64,000 nt of DNA from positions 128,039,309 to 128,103,308 of the forward strand of contig OZ023269.1 of assembly GCA_964006375.1 (NCBI GenBank), written 5' to 3'. Source of the DNA: Tillus elongatus (lineage: Eukaryota > Arthropoda > Insecta > Coleoptera > Cleridae). The translations under genes and the position numbers were made by a program. Positions 1 to 9,504 of this stretch are shown here, piece after piece (position 1 is the stretch's first letter; each line of letters begins with the position of its first letter). The notes beneath the pieces were generated by a model. It saw only the letters and a program-made list of their open reading frames with translations. It did no database searches and had not been told where the DNA came from.

Positions 1-1
1 G

Positions 2-280
2 CATAGCGACGAATGCAAGCATTTCAAATGCTACCTGTGTTCACATCAGGTATTCCATGACAGACTGTCAGCTGAACTACACATATCTACGAAGCACTAC
101 CATCAGTTTGCTCCAAGTGCAACAAGCCAGTCTTTATTAAGGACTCAGTACCAGGTAGAGCTGGATGCCAGATTAAAAGAATATGGATTGACTTTTCAAT
201 GTACCTTCTGCAAAAAGTCTTTCAAAGACCAATATTCACATTATCTTCATCTTTTAAAAGAACACAATGATGCCAGAGAG
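2..280 (+). CDS. C2H2 zinc-finger protein, internal exon (5' incomplete)
   Basis: The open frame starts at base 2 and runs 93 complete codons to a splice donor (gag|gtaagt, GT at 281). It encodes two C2H2-like fingers: one beginning FKCYLCSHQVF and a second beginning FQCTFCKKSF, each followed by a spaced His pair. The exon ends in phase 0, matching the acceptor at 4694, so it joins the large zinc-finger exon downstream. The expected role is a nuclear DNA- or RNA-binding regulator; the family is too broad to name a target. The start codon and N-terminus lie upstream of the window. The main uncertainty is how many exons precede this one. Confidence 0.85.
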
Positions 281-432
281 GTAAGTTAATAACGAGTTTC
301 ATAATTGAAAAAATAATATAAAGAACGATAATTACCTAGATTAGAATTGTTCAGCTTTTTACAAATATTTATTTAACCCTACGTTAGTCGCGTGCTTTCA
401 TGTTACACAAGTCGTTGCGTGGGTGACGAACG

Positions 433-806
433 TCACTTACTCGGTGAGGCGGAACGCGTGCGCCGTTCGCTCACGAGCGGCGGCTGTCACGGTGTTCTTG
501 AGCCAAGCGCACAGAGTGGCGTTCCGTGCTTTGTAACCGGCGTCTTTCGGTGCGTTCCGTTTCGCGTGGTTACGTTCCGTTGGCGTTCGCGTCATCGTTA
601 CGGTCGCCGTATTAAGCTCCTGCGTGATCCGATTCGAGGACACCGCCAGGCGGGGAGTTTGACTGGGGCGGTACATCTGTCAAAGAATAACGCAGGTGTC
701 CTAAGGCCAGCTCAGCGAGGACAGAAACCTCGCGTAGAGCAAAAGGGCAAAAGCTGGCTTGATCCCGATGTTCACCCTATCGATCCTTTTGGCTTGAAGA
801 GTTTTC

Positions 807-853
<47 letters not shown>

Positions 854-876
854 GGCCAAGCGTTCATAGCGACGTT

Positions 877-914
<38 letters not shown>

Positions 915-915
915 C
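433..915 (+). pseudogene. 28S rRNA gene fragment, left (sense) arm of a foldback
   Basis: Conserved 28S rRNA core sequence is read in the sense direction: the segment containing GGGGAGTTTGACTGGGGCGG (658-677), then AGGACAGAAACCTCGCG, then ATAACTGGCTTGTGGC, to the CGATGTCGGCTCTTCC stretch near 892-907. It lies downstream of the usual R1/R2 insertion sites within 28S. About 26 bases present in the opposite arm are missing here, after GATGTTCA near 776. It is a fragment inside a protein-gene intron and is not a working rRNA gene. Open frames across it are chance frames. Confidence 0.85.
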
Positions 916-920
916 AATGA

Positions 921-1340
921 TGACACCTCTTGCTGAAAACTCTTCAAGCCAAAAGGATCGATAGTCCGTGCTTTCGCAGTCCCTATGCGTACTGAACATC
1001 GGGATCAAGCCAGCTTTTGCCCTTTTGCTCTACGCGAGGTTTCTGTCCTCGCTGAGCTGGCCTTAGGACACCTGCGTTATTCTTTGACAGATGCACCGCC
1101 CCAGTCAAACTCCCCGCCTGGCGGTGTCCTCGAATCGGATCACGCAGGAGCTTAATACGGCGACCGTAACGATGACGCGAACGCCAACGGAACGTAACCG
1201 CGCGAAACGGAACGCACCGAAAGATGCCGGTTACAAAGCACGGAACGCCACTCTGTGCGCTTGGCTCAAGCTCAAGAACACCGTGACAGCCGCCGCTCGT
1301 GAGCGAACGGCGCACGCGTTCCGCCTCACCGAGTAAGTGA
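921..1340 (-). pseudogene. 28S rRNA gene fragment, right (antisense) arm of a foldback
   Basis: This is the reverse complement of the same 28S segment as 433-820, ending at the same outer boundary (TCACTTAC at 433 pairs with GTAAGTGA at 1333-1340). It keeps the 26-base stretch lost from the left arm and has a 6-base duplication (ctcaag, near 1266-1277). Together with 433-820 it forms a palindrome with arms of about 390-420 bp. The spacer of about 100 bp is itself further 28S sense sequence. Confidence 0.85.
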
Positions 1341-1577
1341 AGAAACGACGTTTTTAGTGATTTTTGACTCTGATTACAAATCAAATGTTGTGGGTAGGTG
1401 TGAATGAATGTCCTATAGAATATATTTTGATTTTTGCTTATATAAGCACCATTTATTTCAGCATGAAAACAACAAAATGTACCTAAACTATGTATTGTAA
1501 ATTCTTATTATATACTATGTATTGTAACTTGTAATTATACACTATTTGTTCTCTTGATGAGTAATAGCAAACTTAAA
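1341..1577. other. AT-rich intronic spacer
   Basis: The stretch contains a short duplicated motif (tatactatgtattgtaa, twice near 1485-1530). I see nothing else in it. Confidence 0.5.
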
Positions 1578-1917
1578 CTATACATTTCCTTGTTCATAAC
1601 AGCTTAAACATATTTCCTTCAGATGTTCATTACATACCCATTTATTACAACCGACACACCAGTTTCTAGTTGTCTTATCATGAGCCCTTCCGCAGTAAAA
1701 ACATCTGCCTCTTGCGCCTCGACGACGATCTTCTTGCTCAAGTACAGGGGGATTTTCTCCAAGCAACAGCAATGCTCGACGAGACAGTTCTCTATGGATT
1801 TGAGGAATACGAGATCTCTCCTGGATCTGAGGCTTCACCATTTCCCAGGCAATCTTTTCGAGGAAGTTAGTCCTTATCAATTTCCTTCTAGCATCGACTT
1901 GATTTGCCTTGTAAATG
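1578..1917 (-). pseudogene. piggyBac-type transposase, C-terminal fragment
   Basis: Read on the - strand this gives a basic linker followed by a cysteine-rich terminal domain: CFYCGRAHDKTTRNWCVGC, then CNEH and CLSCYEQ before a stop at 1578. That pattern (paired CxxC and CxxCxxxxC/H) is typical of the zinc-binding C-terminus of piggyBac transposases (DDE_Tnp_1_7 family), which helps bind transposon ends. The catalytic domain is absent. At about 1917 the frame runs directly into LINE sequence that is also antisense, so the N-terminal part was lost or replaced. The longer open frame that crosses the junction is a chance fusion. Confidence 0.75.
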
Positions 1918-4025
1918 CAGGTTCGGAGGAGAAGGAAAAATATGTGCCGGCAAGGAATTCCACAACTTGGAATTCCTGGTGACAAAAGAGCGGGCATAAC
2001 AAGATGTTCTATGTCTGGTGACCTGGACAGTAAAAGGGTGCATTCGCTCTGTTCCCCTGGTAGATCTGTTGGGGGCAGCAGGTGGGGGAACTATGGAGGA
2101 AAGCTCCTCTGAGCAGTGCCCTTGCAGTTATCTATAAAAGAGAGAGAGGTCACCAACGGCACGTCGGTAGGCAAGGGATGGCAGCCTTTGGGTGAGGATA
2201 GGGTCACCGATGAGACGTATAGCTCTTCTGAATGGAGTCCAGGATAGCGAGTGTAGAAGCGGCAGCAGCACCCCAGATGTGGGAGCAGTATTCGAGGTTT
2301 TGTCTTATTTGTGAAGTATATAAAGTATAAAGATTAGCTGGTGAAAAGTATTTGCAAGCCCGGAAGAGGAAACCTAATTTCTTAGCAGCCGCTTCTGCAA
2401 TTGATGTGACATGTTGGTGCCAATTGAGATTTCGATCCAGAGAGATGCCAACAAGTGAAAAGGACTCATTACTTTGAATAACTTGGTTGTTTATTGTGAT
2501 GGGTCTATGGCTGGTGTATCTCTTATGAGAAAGAAAGCAAGACTGTGATTTGGTGACGTTGAATTATACAAGATTTTTACTTTCCCAGTCTAATATTTTT
2601 TAGAGGTCCACGGAGATAGAACCCTCCATGAGTCTGCGATCCTCATCTAGTTGGGCTAAAGAGACAGGCTTAGAATATTGTATATTTTAGTGGAGGGTGC
2701 TGTCGTTCGCGTAAATGTGAACTGGGTTGGATGTGCTAGAGAGGAGGTCATCGGTGTGGAGAAGAAACATAGTAGGGCCTAAAGCTGAACCTTGGGGAAC
2801 TCCTGCATTAATTGGATACAGTTTAGAGGAATGGCCATCCACGACAACAGAAATGCTCTGGTTGGAGAGGAAATTTGCTGTCCACGTACAGAGTTTTGGT
2901 GGTAGGCCATAGGCCGGTAGTTTATTAAGCAGCGCTGCGTGCCAGACCTGGTCGAATGCTTTGGATATGTCTAGAGCGACAATCTGGGATTTGCCGTGTA
3001 GTTCCATAGACTTGTTCCAAGAATGGGTGACAAAGGAAAGGAAGTCGGCAGTTGATCTGCGCTGACGGAATCCATACTGCCTGTCGTGGATTAGACTGTG
3101 TTTTTCAAGAAATTTTAGTAATTCGGTGTTTATATACTTTTCCATCACTTTAGAGAGGACTGAAAGGAGAGAAATAGGCCTGTAGTTGCTAGGAAGCGCT
3201 TTAGATCCTTTCTTGGGGACGGGTTGTACTCGAGCAGTTTTCCAGTTACTAGGGAATATGCCTCTATTGTAAGATGTCTGAAACAGACGAGTCAGGACAG
3301 GAGCAAGTTGTGGTGCGCATTTTTTGAGAACAATTGCTGGGATCTCGTCAAGGCCAGTGGCTTTCCTGGTATTAAGAGAAGAGAGCATATTTCGTACCTT
3401 TTTAGTTTTGAAAATGATATCCGTCATTTTATGCGCGACATTGGGGACTGTTGGTGGTTGTACATTTGGAGGTGGGTTGAGAGTAGAATTGCCGGCGAAC
3501 AACGAGGCAAAAAGTTCATCCTTGCCCAGGGCGGTAGAAACAATTTCATCCCCTGAGACAAGAGGTGGGAACGTGCTCTTGCAGAAATTATTCCCAATAG
3601 ATTTAGCAAGAGTCCAGAAGGGTTTGCTGCCGCTGGAACTTAAGAGGACTTTGTTTTTAATGTGGTTATTAAACGTGTTTTCTGCCTTCGGAAGAATGCG
3701 GACATAGAGGTTTCTTGCGTCGTTAAATGCTTGACGGTTTTCTTGACTGGGATGGTGTAAAAGCTTTTTGTAAGCTTTGACCTTTTCAAGTCTGGCCTTG
3801 TCACAGGATTTAGAGAACCAGGGCTTTTGAGTGGCTGCAGAGGTTTTCTGTGTACGTGGAATAAATAATTCCATGCCAGCTTGGATAATTTCGGTGACGA
3901 CAGACGCCCATGGAAATGAGGAAAAGTAATCTCGCATTTCGTCCCAGTTCGCGGAGTTGTAGTGCCAAACGATACGTGGGTGTGACACACCAAAAGATGT
4001 CAACCCCAAACCTTTTGGCGTTTAG
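1918..4025 (-). mobile_element. LINE family A, copy 1 (5'- and 3'-truncated)
   Basis: A non-LTR retrotransposon, probably jockey/CR1-group, in antisense orientation. The frame at 4009-2687 encodes 440 residues: a pre-RT region with KPWFSKSCDKARLEK, then reverse-transcriptase blocks NYRPISLLS, FRQRRSTAD, ALDISKAFDQVW and GVPQGSALGPT. The catalytic box reads YANDS in place of YADDS, so the second Asp is lost. An in-frame stop follows at 2687, and the thumb region continues as broken frames to about 1918. There is no endonuclease domain (5' truncated at about 4025) and the 3' UTR is missing. Three further copies lie at 28193-29950, 40305-41722 and 55841-57392. Confidence 0.85.
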
Positions 4026-4236
4026 GAACAATATTTGAAAGTAAAACTAGAGTTTGGTAAACTTTTTATTTTCTTTTATTGTCAAATATTTTCAGGAAAA
4101 CTGTCTTTTACATTATTTTTAATGCTAATTTGCTGCAGATTTATTTTCCAAAATTTATTCAGGAGCATTTCTTTTTTAAAATAATGAACATATCAAACAA
4201 GGGAATTCATAATTCCCTTACAATTAACACACTTAG

Positions 4237-4239
<3 letters not shown>

Positions 4240-4319
<80 letters not shown>
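4240..4319. repeat. (TA)n microsatellite
   Basis: Nearly pure TA dinucleotides for about 80 bp in the zinc-finger intron. Unlike most TA arrays in the window, the flanks do not clearly match the Helentron-like family. Confidence 0.9.
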
Positions 4320-4323
<4 letters not shown>

Positions 4324-4693
4324 TATATAAAGTTTCAAACACTCATACTTAATATTGTTTTCTTGTTACACATTGCTATAATTTATAATGCGACATGTTT
4401 ATACTTCTATATAGACATAAATATAAAAAATCTGTTAGTTTGGCGATTTAGGTTTGCTTTAAAATGGTCTTATAAATCCAAAACAAGGGTTCTTTTAACT
4501 TAATCAAAGGTATACTATATCAACACGCAAAAGTGTTTAGCAATACATAAGCTTAAACACTACCTCGATGAAATATAATCGACCAGTGTATTATTGTACA
4601 TCCGCCTAAATGAATTAGGAACTGTCGATCGAACAATACGCACTCCTTTTTTCTCCTGGCAGCTAATTCCTAATTTTGAAATATTTTTTTCAG

Positions 4694-6145
4694 GGAGAAA
4701 AATACCTTCTGGAAGCCACGATTCAGCAGCAAAATCCGCCCACATCTCCAAGCTTTATGTTTCCCAGCACTTTGTCTTCACCCGACAATAATCCAAAGAT
4801 AGATGGGAAACTTACTGAAACCTACAATTGTGAAATTTGCAATAGAACTGACATAAATTCAGAAGCTGACTTGTTGGCCCATAAGAAACTACATCATTCT
4901 AAAACTAAAATCGGTTCAGTGAGCTTACAATGTGCATATTGCAACGAATATTGTAAATCGCGTAGTGACTTAGAAAATCATATGAAGACTCATCAAGTAA
5001 GCTGTGGAAAAGGTAAACATAAGTGCAATATATGTGATGAAATCTATTCTACAGCCCTAATATTAGCTGATCATAAACTAACACATTGTAAGATAGTGGA
5101 AGGTAATAATTGTGTACAGTGCAAGGCGGTTTTAGGGGATGAACAATCATTTTACAGTCACCAGTTGCAGCATAGCAATAGCCCTGCCAAGCCCAATTCC
5201 CAAATATCCTTACCAGCCAATTGTGTTATATGTTGCCAAACTTTACAAACTGATGTAGAGATTAAATTACACGCAAAATTCCATTTGAAACATCTTCTTC
5301 AAAAGGAGTTTATTTGTGGTGTTTGCAATAAAATTTTCGACACCCAATCAGGATTAATTGTAAATGTTCCCTCAGAAAAGAGTCCTGATAATTTAACTGT
5401 ATCTTTATGTAAAGACTGTAAGTTGAAGAATAATAACACTCCAATAGCGTTTACTCCTGACAATGAACTTAAGAAAATTAAGCCCCAGGGGAAAAAGTAT
5501 GCTTGTATCCAATGCCCTCAGACCTTTGATTGTGAAAGCGAAGTCCAGACTCATGCGGCCATGCATGTATTAAATGAAGGTACTAACCTTGAATGTAGGT
5601 TATGCAAACAAATATTTACCTCGCCGCTAAAGCTTCAGACCCACTTAATCGAACACAATTTCTACGGAATGAATCAATACAGTTGTTACGTTTGTTCCTC
5701 AGTTTTTACAGCAGCGAGTGGTCTTCAAAGCCACATAATTGGTCATGGCTTGGACAGCAGACCTTACGAATGTTCACAATGTCAAATGAAGTTCTTTTTT
5801 AGGACCGAATTAGATAATCATAGGTTCATTCATATGATGCATTCCCCTACAAACAAACCCCCAACCCCAAATTATCCTAGTAATAATGCTGGAGATCCAT
5901 TGTGTGATAACAGAAGGAGTCCTCAATATAAAATTTGCAAATACTGCTCTAATTCGTATTTGGACAATTCGTTTTTCGTGGAACATTTGAACCAGTGTCC
6001 TTTTAGGGTAAGTCCGAAGAAGGAAATCTTTGATTCACAGACAGAAGTAAGTATTGACAATAAGGTGAAAGAGATTAACGAGGAAGTGAAGGATATTATT
6101 GTAAAGAAGGAAGAAGGGGAGTCCAGAATGAATGAAAGGCAATAA
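4694..6145 (+). CDS. C2H2 zinc-finger protein, terminal coding exon
   Basis: The acceptor (ttttttttcag) places the exon start at 4694, in phase 0 with the donor at 280. The ATG at 4676 lies in intron sequence and is not the start. The exon encodes 483 residues with about eleven C2H2 units, beginning CEIC, CAYC, CNIC, CVQC, CVIC, CGVC, CIQC, CRLC, CYVC, CSQC and CKYC. Linkers are irregular, not TGEKP, so this is a dispersed-finger insect protein rather than a KRAB/TGEKP array. The CGVC unit (near 5317) is degenerate: its His pair is replaced by a second CxxC about 25 residues on. The last unit ends HLNQC (C2HC). The tail is charged with a VKKEE motif, a plausible SUMO site. Expected role: nuclear nucleic-acid-binding regulator. 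Confidence 0.9.
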   Translation, partial: GEKYLLEATIQQQNPPTSPSFMFPSTLSSPDNNPKIDGKLTETYNCEICNRTDINSEADLLAHKKLHHSKTKIGSVSLQCAYCNEYCKSRSDLENHMKTHQVSCGKGKHKCNICDEIYSTALILADHKLTHCKIVEGNNCVQCKAVLGDEQSFYSHQLQHSNSPAKPNSQISLPANCVICCQTLQTDVEIKLHAKFHLKHLLQKEFICGVCNKIFDTQSGLIVNVPSEKSPDNLTVSLCKDCKLKNNNTPIAFTPDNELKKIKPQGKKYACIQCPQTFDCESEVQTHAAMHVLNEGTNLECRLCKQIFTSPLKLQTHLIEHNFYGMNQYSCYVCSSVFTAASGLQSHIIGHGLDSRPYECSQCQMKFFFRTELDNHRFIHMMHSPTNKPPTPNYPSNNAGDPLCDNRRSPQYKICKYCSNSYLDNSFFVEHLNQCPFRVSPKKEIFDSQTEVSIDNKVKEINEEVKDIIVKKEEGESRMNERQ

Positions 6146-6540
6146 AAGATGTGATGTTGTGTTTTGTAGAACATTCCTAGACTGTTGAAACAGTGATATT
6201 TAAAGACATTTTTGTACTGTTAAAATTTAGTAATTTTGGGTTAGAAATGTAGTATGGAATTGTGATATATTTAGTTGTAGCCAGGTGAATGGTATTTATA
6301 ACCAGTTTGCACAGCATTTAAATATTATAAATATTTATGAAATGGGTCCACTTATTTCATTAGATTAGTTTATGTTTAATGTATTGACGTCTAATGTTAT
6401 CTACATATTATAAACTGAAGCATTTTAAATATCTCCGTGTTCCCAGTATTGTTTCTATTTATATTATTAATATTATTGAAGTTTTATTTCTGTTTGTTTC
6501 CTTGTCTGTTACTATTAAAAATAACAACATATTTCCAACT
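6146..6540 (+). other. Probable 3' UTR of the zinc-finger gene
   Basis: AT-rich sequence follows the stop at 6143-6145. Candidate polyadenylation signal ATTAAA is at 6514-6519. The cleavage site cannot be fixed by eye. Confidence 0.45.
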
Positions 6541-6975
6541 TTGACTCTATATTAGGTCCTGTCAAAACCTCTGCCTACCACCTAACATCTTGGTGTTACC
6601 AACTACAGTAAAGAATGTCCTTTATTAGAACCCAAAGAAAAATACCAAACCAAAATATCCAATTTAAAAGAATTTTACAAATAAAATTTGGAAAAGCAAC
6701 CACTTAAAAGCGAAAATCTTAGTCGGTAATAAAAAATTATTTCTAAACGTCAACACGTATGGGTTTGACATGATTAAAGGAATTTGGAATTAAAAAGGTT
6801 TTTCTACCACACAATACATGTATAATTCAAAAATCTTTTAATCAGGTAATTAAAAATGTTAAAAATTATTTGGTACTTTGATTAATTTTACACATAATAA
6901 GAAAACTGGCAAAACATAATTTTTTTTAACAGCGACATTTTTATTATACAAAAAATTTCTTAAATGTCTAATCAT
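6541..6975. other. Unassigned AT-rich spacer
   Basis: No gene, repeat end or coding similarity recognised. Confidence 0.4.
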
Positions 6976-7300
6976 ATAAGTACACTTGGAGAACCCAAAT
7001 CACCACAACACATTTTGAAAAATCGTTTGACTAAGAAAGTTAGCGTCATCAGAGGATGAAACATTCTAAACCATCAACTACTAAACATTGTGTTTGTATT
7101 AGGTGTCAGATAAAAGACCGACACCCTAGAGAGAAGAATTACAAACAAACTTTCTACGTTTATATTCTATTGTTGGAAGTCCCTTTAAAAATTCCGCTTT
7201 ACTTGTTCCTACTCAGTTTTGGCATTTCTTTTATATCAAAGGGAGAGTGCAAAGAGTGGACTATTATTCAGTGGGGGAGCTCGGCTAAAACAAACTTTGT
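6976..7300 (-). mobile_element. Penelope-like element LTR (pLTR) copy, antisense
   Basis: This is the reverse complement of sequence at 12340-12640, which directly follows a Penelope GIY-YIG fragment. Shared landmarks are a CTGATGACGCTAAC segment (reverse complement near 7036-7053), GTGTTGTGGTGATTTGGGTT near 6995-7015, and the end region with the TTTTGGCATTTCTTTT counterpart near 7218. The CDS-like frame at 7056-7316 is a chance frame in the LTR. Confidence 0.65.
7018..7055 (-). ncRNA. Degenerate hammerhead-ribozyme-like motif in Penelope LTR
   Basis: On the - strand: CCT, then CTGATGA, then a hairpin region (CGCTAAC-TTT-CTTAG), then CAAACGAT. It resembles the copies at 12541-12580 and 55673-55713. 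The usual GUC cleavage triplet is not preserved, so this copy is probably inactive. Confidence 0.35.
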
Positions 7301-7418
7301 TGTTTATGGCTTTTGAAACAGAAATACACCGGTTCTCTAACATTTTAGTGCGGACAATGGGCTAATGGATAATTATCCACAGCCAAAATAATCGTGAACA
7401 ACAACAAACACAACATTT

Positions 7419-7537
7419 TAGTGAATTTTCTTAGAAAAATTCACTAATGAGGAAATCTCGACTTTTGAATTTTGAAAACATTTCTTCAAATGAGCGTGAA
7501 CTCAGCGCTCTAGAACACATAGCGGGGGTCAGTTTTA

Positions 7538-7607
<70 letters not shown>

Positions 7608-8575
7608 CACACCGATAACTCAAAAAATAAAGGGCCGATTTTGATAAAATCTGTTGTGTAAATTATTTTTTCAAGTGGCTTGGATAAGTTCGTTATGCAA
7701 CAAAATCGAACCAGTTCTTCCGGGAAATTTTAGGTTTTCTTCTGGAAAAAAATAATATCTCCGTAAACAACAGAGCTATGGCAACCACATTTGGCAAGCT
7801 GGTTTATGTTATAACAACCAAACTCTGCACCAAAATTTAGGTCTCTATGTTGAAAGGAAAAAAATTATAGGCACTTAATGAAGCAATATTTTAGGGCCAC
7901 TAAAAGTCAGAGAAGACACAATACCAAAATATTGTATGTGTTAAACAAAATCTATTAAATATTGCTGACAACGTTTATCTTTATCTTTTCATGGCGCAAA
8001 AAGTTCAAGAAGTACAGAAAGATTACTTTAAGAATTTAATAATTTTTCTCCTGTAAATATCAAACTGGAGATTTGAAACGTGAAAACTAGTATAACTATT
8101 CCTGTTTATAAATGGAGAATATTGCACAAAATGTGTATTCTAATGTTATAGATTTATGCTACTCTTCTCATTTGTTAAAATAACTGCAAAATTTGCCTCT
8201 AAAGACCTTACATATTACAAATAAAGAACCTAAGATCATTATCGGTTATCTACCTTTGTTCATTGCAGTTTGCCAGAATCATTACGTGGTTTAACGGTTG
8301 GAATGCCTGTCTGATGAGCGAAGGGACGCGGGTTCAAATCTCACCGTTGACTGAGTTTCTCTTTTTACTTCTTTTTTTTACGTTTTTTCGTCTTTGATTT
8401 CATTATTACGTTATCTGATCAAATTATATAAATCCAATATATATTTTTAGCGACTTTTTGTTGAAAATGACAGATAAGCACTCTTAAGACTTTTAATTCA
8501 TAGTAGCTGTTGTTGTCCTTAGTTGGTAAAACCCTGCCACAGTTAATATAGACTTAGAGATTTGTGACATGAGAA
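7419..8575 (+). mobile_element. Helentron/DINE-1-like element with (TA)n core and tRNA-like module
   Basis: The element starts with the family 5' module: AGTGAATTTTCTTAG plus its partner TTCACTAATGAGGA, forming a terminal hairpin. A short conserved segment and a (TA)n array (about 7541-7598) follow, then the conserved body beginning CACACCGATAACTC. The body is collinear with other copies to about 7880. From there to 8575 it matches only the copy at 35314-36200, including a tRNA-like segment. The usual 3' end (CTTGCTGCGTCC) is absent. No protein-coding capacity was seen. Confidence 0.7.
8296..8362 (+). other. tRNA-like segment (pol III A/B-box candidate)
   Basis: TGGTTTAACGG fits a pol III A box and GGTTCAAATCT fits a B box, about 33 nt apart, as in a tRNA. 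No convincing acceptor stem pairs, so it is not a tRNA gene. A diverged copy at 35895-35960 sits in the same repeat context, suggesting a SINE-like module carried by the element. Confidence 0.55.
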
Positions 8576-8579
8576 GAGG

Positions 8580-8960
8580 TTGCAGTTAATAATGTATTTT
8601 TATAGTAATTCATGGTACGATATCACTTGCATGCCCGCCCCTGATCACCGAATTGAATGTATACATGCCCCAACACGCAGAGCTTACGTATTGCTGACCA
8701 CAGACTACTGTAGAGAGTCAAGCAACTGCGGACTGACTGAGCCAAATTCGCTCGTATATAAATGCTGCGTCTGCATCGGGACGCTTGCATGAGACGGTTG
8801 CCATGGCAACGGCACGCGCACTGGTAGGTTGGTGTCTACTAGTGCCACAAAAGTGATGCAGAGTTCTGACGCTGCTTCAAAGCTTAGTTTCCGTCGTTTG
8901 TTTAGATTGAGTCGAATCGTCAGAGGCGTATTTTTATTTTTACTATGGTGCCGTTAAATA
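8580..8960 (+). promoter_or_regulatory. Promoter-like segment with TATA box and X-box palindrome
   Basis: A locally GC-richer patch. TATATAAAT lies at 8755-8763. About 34 bp further on, GTTGCCATGGCAAC at 8797-8810 is a perfect 14-bp palindrome identical to the canonical X-box bound by RFX-family factors. It lies about 0.7 kb upstream of the piggyBac remnant and could be that element's 5' region. Promoter activity is inference. Confidence 0.35.
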
Positions 8961-9504
8961 ATCTGGTATGTGTCACATTTACAGACTTTGAAAAGCTGGA
9001 TTTTTTATGTTTCTTTTTGGTAAGTGGTATTGATTTGTTTATTATCACCTCTAAAAGAATAATTTCAAAATAATAAAATATTAGATATAAAATTTCAAGT
9101 TATAAAAAAAAGAAGGGCCTTGAATTTGAAAAAAAAAATGCCTGTAGCCCGTCCATCTATAAACAGATTTTCATAGGTAATACGCGGCGTATTATATTAC
9201 CGTATGCGTGCGTGTAGAGTGTCCTCTCATCGAATATTCCTGGTCATTATTTCGAAAATTAATCCTTGTGAAAGTTTTGTACAGATGGATTTTTCACTTA
9301 AATACTGAAGTGCCAGGAGAACGCGTGACCTTGAAAATTAGGGAAATTTTCGTCTAAGGCGCAGAGGAGGTCTTCGTCTCCCTGGACCCCCCCCCCCCCT
9401 GGAGCCGCGCGGATTCTGCTTCATCCACTCCCAAAGTCACGAGCCGCCACTGTATTTGTGGCAAAGTTTATTGTGTTTTATTATTAAACAATGTTGCTTT
9501 CGAC
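8961..9504. other. Spacer upstream of piggyBac remnant
   Basis: AT-rich sequence with a C-homopolymer run near 9389-9402. It may be the 5' end of the piggyBac element, but no terminal repeat could be identified. Confidence 0.35.

Larger units (their letters stand above)
281..4693 (+). other. Repeat-filled intron of the zinc-finger gene
   Basis: The intron is bounded by gtaagt at 281 and a T-rich tract ending in cag at 4691-4693. About 4.4 kb is mostly transposed DNA: an inverted pair of 28S rDNA fragments, a piggyBac 3' fragment, a LINE in antisense orientation and a (TA)n array. The pieces between these (281-432, 1341-1577, 4026-4239, 4320-4693) are AT-rich with no recognisable coding content. 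Confidence 0.8.

Noticed and set aside
392..841. 149-codon open frame (and its mirror 1384-983)
   Set aside because: They translate 28S rRNA sequence; the shared 'protein' is only the inverted rDNA repeat read twice.
4676..4693. ATG at 4676 as the start of the zinc-finger protein
   Set aside because: It lies in the polypyrimidine/acceptor region; phase continuity with exon 2-280 shows it is intronic.
8296..8362. Possible functional tRNA gene
   Set aside because: A and B boxes fit, but no acceptor stem or clean anticodon arm; it recurs inside a repeat element.
9389..9402. C homopolymer as a possible functional element
   Set aside because: A simple run of C with no supporting context.
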